From Adineta steineri (lineage: Eukaryota > Rotifera > Eurotatoria > Adinetida > Adinetidae): 64,000 nucleotides of DNA. Of the stretch, positions 58,001-64,000 are shown piece by piece. How positions within the stretch are numbered: position 1 is the stretch's first letter; each line of letters begins with the position of its first letter. The stretch lies in assembly GCA_905250115.1 (NCBI GenBank), contig CAJNOI010000197.1, positions 26,290 through 90,289 of the forward strand. The letters run 5' to 3'. A program made the translations under genes and the position numbers. The notes under the pieces are model-generated. The model did no database searches. It had not been told where the DNA came from and saw only the letters and a list, made by a program, of their open reading frames with translations.

Positions 58001-61000
58001 AGTACATCGTTGAACACGTGTAAATTTATTTGATGGTGGACGAGAAAATATTGAAAACCATAGATGACCATCAGACACACTATGATAAGCTTTTTTTCGA
58101 TAATACATATGAAAACTCTTGTTTTTCTGTTTCACTAGCAATTGGTAAAACTCGTTCGATCTAAATTCAAGACAAAAATAATAAATAGTATGTGTTTCTA
58201 TTACACGACTTACTCGTCCATCATCTTTTTCAACTGCAAGCCATTGTTGACAAATAAAATAAGATTTATCCAAAGTTTGTAAATCTCGAACAATAATATA
58301 TTTTAAATACCATGATGCTGAAGAACTTTCACCTGAATTATCATGCCAAATACGAATATAATCCAATAATCCCAATGATCTATATGTTAATCTTTTATAA
58401 AATTTTAAAGAAAGAATAATATAGTTTTACTTTGGAACAGCAATAATAAAAGAATTAATTCCACCACGTTGAAAAATCTTTCGATGAGGATCAGAAAATA
58501 ATCGAATTTGTGTTTGATCATTATCACCCGATAAAACAAAATAAACCTAGCAGAAAGAAAAAAAGAAGTTTCATTAAGGTATTTTCTTTGTACTATATTA
58601 CTTTTGAATCTGTTCCAGCATTTGTTCGTTGACCAGTAAAAACAAGAATTTGATAATAATAATGATCGGATTTATTATTATCAGCTAATGGTGTTACTCC
58701 CAACTAAAACAAATCACAAATTTTGATTGTATGAAATATATGAAGTAGGTTTCTAGTTTACTTTTTCAAAATCTTTCTTATCTTTAAAACGTGCATAAAT
58801 CATTAAAATAATATAACTTATCGAAGTAAATATCATTGTTAAATAAACTGTTTTATTTTTCATAAAATCAGCATTTGCAAAAACATAACTCCAATTAATT
58901 GGTGCAGGTAAAACAATAAATCCACCAGCGAATGATGTCAAATGAGTTGAGAGACATTCAGTTTCATACAGATTTGTCAATGACCCAACCTATAGTTAAA
59001 TAAATATCAAATAATCTTTATTTTCCTAATCCATTTTATACTTACAATTAATCCATCTGATTTCCAATTATTATTTACATCAAGATAATAACAACCTGAT
59101 GTATATATAAGAAGTTCATAATTTGATGTAAAATTAATTGATTCATCGGTGATTGGTAAAGACGTATTTATTGAAGAATTATTTAAACAATAATTATTAG
59201 TTTCTGTTGAATTTAATTCTCTTATTCCAAATATTAATGATTGATGACCAGGTGTTTGTTGATTATCAATAAAATATCGATATATATCATCATTGGTTAA
59301 ATCTATAATTACAAAAAAGAAATCTATATGAATGTTAAAGAAAAGAAAACATACTGAAAGGACAAAACATTGTCCATCCATCAATAAGATTAATTGTACT
59401 ATTTAATTGTGGTGTTTGATCAAATTTATAAATAAATAAATAAGCAAGACTTCGATTTAAAGAATGAATTTCAAAATGAACTGAAATCGGGAGAGAACTT
59501 GTTATATTAATATAATGATAATTAAATAATAAATTATTAATAGTTGAATTAATTGATGTAACATTTTGTAAATACATTGATGGAATTAATAGATTTGGAT
59601 CACGAGGAATAATCAACTGTATTGGATTATTTTGATGGGCTTGAAAGGAAACTTCATTTCCATTTTGATCAATAATTGAAAGTGAAATTGCTCTCGAAAG
59701 ATTTGTATTTTGAAAATTTCCAAATGAAGCAAGTGGATCTATTTTTGTCTAAATAAAACAAAAAATAATTTAACAGAAAATGATTCAAATTATAGAAAAT
59801 TACTCGAAGTGAAATTGAAGAATTAGACGTTGTGTTTAAAATAAAATCTGATGGAATATTAAATTGAGCATTTTCAACTTGTTTCACAAGTCTATCTTTG
59901 AGTGATTCAGTTGATATAGTTTCTAATGATATAAATGATTGAGATGTATTCATTAGTGAACTTTGACCAATATTTAAATGAATATTTAATGAAGAAGTTA
60001 GTAATGATATCATTTGTGTTACTTGACTATTGATTTGATTTGCTAATTGTTTTTGATAATAAATATTTCGATTTTTTTCAATTGTTTCAGTAGAAAAATC
60101 ATTTCCATCAGAAAATAAATCTTCAAAAAAACAAAAATTCAAATTCAATAATAATTAATCATTTGAAAGATCTTACTTAAATTTGACCATGCAGATTCAA
60201 GATCAGTATCATAATCAGTAGATATGACATTTGCACGGGAATTATCTAAATCAAGTACCTCTGTTCGTCCTTGTAATGGTCCATTCACAGCCTAAAATTA
60301 TTAGCATCGATAATTAAAGGAAAAAAAATTCATTTTATGTCAAAATCATTGAAGGGTGTGGATGCTGATTTCATCTCGTATCATCGTCCACACCCACAGC
60401 CTCAAGAGTTTGATAGAGAAGTGAGAATACTAATTTTATATATTTTACATTTAAAATATTTGAAGCACATTGAAAAAGTTGATTTGATGCTGATTGAGCA
60501 TCTTCATAGGAGATTTTTTCAAACATTGAATACAATGCAGCAGATAATTCATAACATCTATTTGATACGAGCAACTAGAAATATTTAAAAATGTATAAAA
60601 ATTTTCAATAGAAATATTCTTTATAATTTTACTAAAGTATTTCGTGTTAATTGATTTGTTGATTGAGTTAATTGAACTAATGATGATGATTGTAATATAA
60701 TACTATTTGATGTTGTTATGAGAAGATTAGTTATAAATGTTACTAAGTAATCTCGAACATTTGCTAGAGAATTTATTTGTATATTATAATTAATCAATGC
60801 TGATTCATTCAATGGTATTGAAATCTATTTTAAAAAAGAAAAAGAATCGAAAAAAATCTATTAAATTCAATTACTTGTTGTAAACTTGAACTTCCTAATG
60901 ATGATACTAAAACTGTTGCAGCTGGTATTCCACCTAAGAAAGATTATTTTGATTATCTATCGTGAATTAAGGGACTGACGGAAAATGTCGAAAAAAAACA

Positions 61001-64000
61001 TGTCGAAAAAATAATAGGAAAATATCGAAAGGTAAATATAGAAAAGTGGAAAACATCGAAATGAACATAAGTATGAAAGGAGTGGAAGAAAAACATTGAA
61101 TGGAAAATATAGAAAAAATCAAAAATGATTTAAAAAGATGTCTATACTGGTCGTTATTTTATTATCGCAATTACTATTGCCTATCACTAGAGGATGCGGG
61201 TGAGTATGGTTGTAAGGGCAGTGTGGGTATAAGGGAGGTGTGGGTGTGGGTGAGTGTGTGGATCTCTTCCTTGAGCAAGTACTCAGACTCTCTACATCCA
61301 CATTTACACCCACCCACACCCATCGTGTCATACAAAAATATGAATTAAAAAACTTCATTTTCGATATTTTGTCTATCTACATTTTCCTTTCTACTTTTTC
61401 CTACTGATTATCTGTTCTATTCGTCGTCAGTCTTTTCGGTCTTTATACTATATACTTTTTCCTTTTCGACATTTTCCTATTCGACATTTTTCCTTTCGAC
61501 ATTTAACACCATACCCGTAAATTAAATGTCAATAATTACTTGAAATAGCTTTATCTAAATTGTCATTATTCATTTGATTGAATTCTTGTGATAATGAAAT
61601 GATCATTTGTCCAACAATATTTTGATTTCCACTTGAAAGTAATCGAACAATAGGATTATTTGTTATCGTACTCGATAAATTTGTTACTTCATCAATTAAA
61701 TCATTGATTGTTGCCAAATCTGCAATAATATTAACAGAAGATATATTCACTTGTGTAATAGAACCGGCAAGATCTCGAACATAAACAACAAGATTGAGTA
61801 ATGAAGTTTTATTATCACCAGCTGGTAATCGAACTTGAAAATTATCTTCTGGTGAAAATGCAATTATTGTTCGTTGTGATATGTCTGTTGTCCATGCTAA
61901 AATGACAGAAAGTACAAAAGTCAGTCTTTAATGAAAATAAAACATACCATATAACGAATAATCTTGTATTCCATCTACATCATACCAATCTGGACACTCA
62001 ATAGTAAATAAAGTAGTTATAGTACCACCAAGAGGATCGATTGAACATGAACCATTTGCAGGTGGTTGATTAATAATAAAATTCAATGCACTTGTACTTA
62101 TTGCGGATAGAAATGTATAAACAACTTCAAAACGCCAAAGACTTATTTGAAGATTATTGAGAAATAATAGATCTGTTGCTGTGAAATTACTTGTATTTGT
62201 ACCTAAAATAATCAATAAATATATCTGATAATTAAGAAAACAAGATTTTTACCAAAAAAACCAAATATTTTCATATGAACGTGTTTGATTAAATAAAGTC
62301 CATTGAGTAGAATTTGAAGATGTTGAATTGTCTGATCCTTGATAAATATTCCATTTAATACTTTGAAGATTTGTACAAGTTCCAATACACACAGTAAATA
62401 AAGCAACTTGTGTTGTTGGATTAAGAAGTTGAAATTCAAGATTTGGAACACACATTGGTGATATTACACAACTAAAACAAATATTTTTCATTAGGATAAT
62501 TGGATTAAAAACTTATAAATAACTTACCCAACAGCAATCAGTTGTGGATGAGTAATTTCAATTGTAACAAGTACATAACCTGTTGCTTGAATAGAAGAAT
62601 TTTTACGATTCTCCATGTAGACCATAAATTGATAGATTTGATTTAGTTGAAGTGAACCACTGAGAACTGTTAGAGATGAATTAGGTGATGAAGTTAGATT
62701 TCCGAATACCAATCCTGTTCCATTTCCTTTATAAAAAGTAATAAAAAAGAAGTGTTTTAATAAAGATCAGAACTTCAATAAAATTAGATTGTTATTAACA
62801 ATTTTACCTGATCGATTTGACAAACATGATGGATTATAAGGATCAACTCTTGAATCATCGATTGATAATAATATTCCTTGTATATTTGGAAAATTATGTA
62901 ATTCATAAATTCGACAATAATATGTATATTTCCATTTCTATGATTAAAAATAAAATAATAATTATTTGAATATTCACCTACATATATTTATGCTTACAGT
63001 TGCATCAAATGTATCTTCGTCAGGATCAACCGAAAATGTTCCAGGATCAAGTAAAAGATCTTGTTGATCACCTCGTGTTATCATAGATGTTCCTAATTGA
63101 ACAAGATTTGCTGTTATACCTGTTGCAGTTATTCTTACATAAACTGAAGATGATGATTTTAAATTTGGTGAATCAATCATTGTTACAGTTAATGTTAGTT
63201 GATAAACACCATAATCAAGAGTTCTTGATGGAATATAAAGTTCACTAAATGTTGTTATAACTTTTTCATTTAATAGAATTTCAACTGAACAACTAGTTGA
63301 AGTACAATTCTTTATTATCCATTTTGTAGTTGTCGAAAGTGAACCATCACAATTAAATTGAATCATTGAAGTAATAGAAAAATCTTGACTACGTCGATAC
63401 GTCGTTGGAGATGATAGAGATGATTGTCCAGGAATCAACGTAATTGTCGGTGAATAACAAGCTAATTTAGAAAAAAAATTGATAAACTGTATTTTTTATA
63501 TTATTCATATTATTACTTTCATTGATATCTAATCTTTGAGAAGTTGTGATGGAAGCCGTGCTACTTGAGGTACTGCTAATGGTAGTGGTAGTACTACTTG
63601 TGGTACTGCTACTGCTCGCTGTAGTACTTGTGGTGGTGGTAGTAGTGCTACTTGAGATACTGCTGGTACTTGTGGTAGTACTACTTGAAGTACTGCTACT
63701 ACTTGTTGTACTGCTGCTTGTAGTGCTACTACTACTCGTAGTAGTACTGCTAGTGGTAGTGGTGCTACTTGATGTACTACTGGTGGTGGTGGTAGAACTA
63801 CTTGAAGTACTGCTACTTGTGGAGCTGCAACTGCTCGTGGTGGTACTGGTACTGGTGGTCGTGGTAGTAGTGCTACTTGTAGTGCTGCTGCTACTTGGTG
63901 TAGCACTAGTGGTGGTGGTAGTGCTACTTGTGGTACTACTGGTGGTGGTTGTGGTAGTGCTGCTACTTGAAGTACTACTGCTGCTCGTAGTGGTACTAGT
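55002..64000 (-). CDS. polycystin-1-like membrane protein (5' partial)
   Basis: A gene of more than 20 short exons, most introns 45-70 nt. In protein order: a Ser/Thr low-complexity mucin-like region (64000 to about 63535); an REJ-type ectodomain over many exons (63450 to about 59050); a GPS-like segment with a Cys and the first membrane helix (TVYLTMIFTSISYIILMIYA, near 58800); a PLAT domain (YYYQILVFTG, GLLDYIRIWHDNSG, WYLKYIIVRD, 58700-58200); several membrane helices to 57000; a polycystin extracellular domain (MRQLRVKSELC, GTYSGGGYVYEF, WIDEKTRAVFIQL, 56660-56170); the channel helices (FFSTIKFIQLFRFNQRISLF, FLVVFVCLSMFLSIISNGF, 56080-55400); and a short cytosolic coiled coil (55235-55002, LKKLNQTEIQEERD, ending LLRLKKAGV). 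This is the architecture of PKD1/PKDREJ-type proteins, which act as mechano- or ligand-sensing partners of cation channels. The start lies beyond the window. Two introns contain TGTGGG-like hairpins. Confidence 0.85.
60349..60407. repeat. TGTGGG-like hairpin inside an intron
   Basis: Arms ttgaagggtgtggatg and gtccacacccacagcctcaa; sits in a small intron of the REJ region, enlarging it to about 160 nt. Confidence 0.7.
60961..61525. mobile_element. foldback element inside an intron, with probable 10-bp target duplication
   Basis: Left side (60971-61140) is a run of tcgaaa/ggaaaata-type units (aaaatgtcgaaa, aacatgtcgaaa, aatatcgaaagg); right side (61360-61515) is its inverse (tttcgatatttt, ttttcgacattttcc, cctttcgacattta). 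Flanks cgtgaattaa (60961-60970) and cgtaaattaa (61516-61525) match at nine of ten positions. A TGTGGG-like hairpin occupies the centre. No transposase frame. It makes this intron about 600 nt when its neighbours are about 50 nt. Confidence 0.65.
61190..61323. repeat. TGTGGG-like hairpin at the centre of a foldback element
   Basis: G-rich half includes ggaggtgtgggtgtgggtga; C-rich half is ctacatccacatttacaccc then acccacacccatcg. Confidence 0.75.
63535..64000 (-). repeat. Ser/Thr-codon low-complexity array
   Basis: An imperfect run of AGT/ACT/ACC codons (on the minus strand) with irregular 9-30 bp periodicity, extending to the window edge. In the frame of the polycystin-like gene it reads almost only Ser and Thr; the other frames give Ala/Val/Pro-rich strings that are not real. 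Length variation between alleles is likely. Confidence 0.75.

Noticed and set aside
61100..61358. Open frames of about 80 codons on both strands
   Set aside because: They lie in the foldback element and hairpin inside an intron of the polycystin-like gene.
63529..63906. 125-codon Ala/Val/Pro-rich frame
   Set aside because: It is an off-frame reading of the Ser/Thr codon array of the polycystin-like gene.
1..64000. CRISPR array, rRNA or bacterial operon structure
   Set aside because: No regularly spaced identical repeats with unique spacers; genes have spliceosomal introns, consistent with a eukaryotic nuclear genome.

Overview
The window looks like nuclear DNA of a bdelloid rotifer (Adineta, Rotaria or a relative). 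The evidence is AT-rich DNA, genes with many spliceosomal introns (often 51-54 nt), a dense cluster of NHL-repeat genes, an rvt (reverse-transcriptase-related cellular) gene, a bacterial-type adenosine deaminase, and many short stretches of TGTGGG-like repeats, which match my recollection of the bdelloid telomere unit. The species assignment is inference. No rRNA, convincing tRNA, CRISPR array or intact autonomous transposon was seen. There are two assembly gaps, at 15366-15375 and 52732-52831.

Layout. 1-5270: a type II membrane NHL-repeat gene, 5' part cut off. 5271-9482: non-coding, with TGTGGG-like hairpins and a foldback element flanked by a 10-bp direct repeat. 9483-13619: one gene made of three homologous membrane-anchored units, each in a symmetric phase-1 exon. 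13620-16373: non-coding, with a second foldback element full of GGAATTCCG motifs. 16374-16931: a small secreted protein. 17454-19351: two tandem zinc-ribbon membrane protein genes, one frameshifted. 21524-23110: secreted adenosine deaminase. 24079-26858: a secreted propeller plus helical-toroid protein with a frameshift. 27378-30159: rvt gene with one in-frame stop. 30306-39763: a HECT/SPRY giant ubiquitin ligase of about 3,117 residues. 41424-53887: four NHL genes, two with a B-box/coiled coil, one with a transmembrane Thr-rich stalk, and one lacking its 5' part beside the gap. 55002-64000: a polycystin-1-like gene (mucin-like, REJ, GPS, PLAT, polycystin channel) running off the window.

Common themes. 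Modular phase-1 exons recur: the same NHL exon is joined to a B-box exon in some genes and to a transmembrane stalk exon in another, and the three-unit gene grew by duplication of a 1-1 exon. Repeats are mainly foldback structures. One class is a family of short hairpins built from TGTGGG-like sequence, found only between genes or in introns. Another is larger inverted repeats with roughly 10-bp flanking duplications; two of the three carry TGTGGG-like sequence in their centre. Three genes (rvt, the propeller/toroid gene, one zinc-ribbon gene) each have a single lesion, so either decay of redundant copies or consensus errors should be considered.
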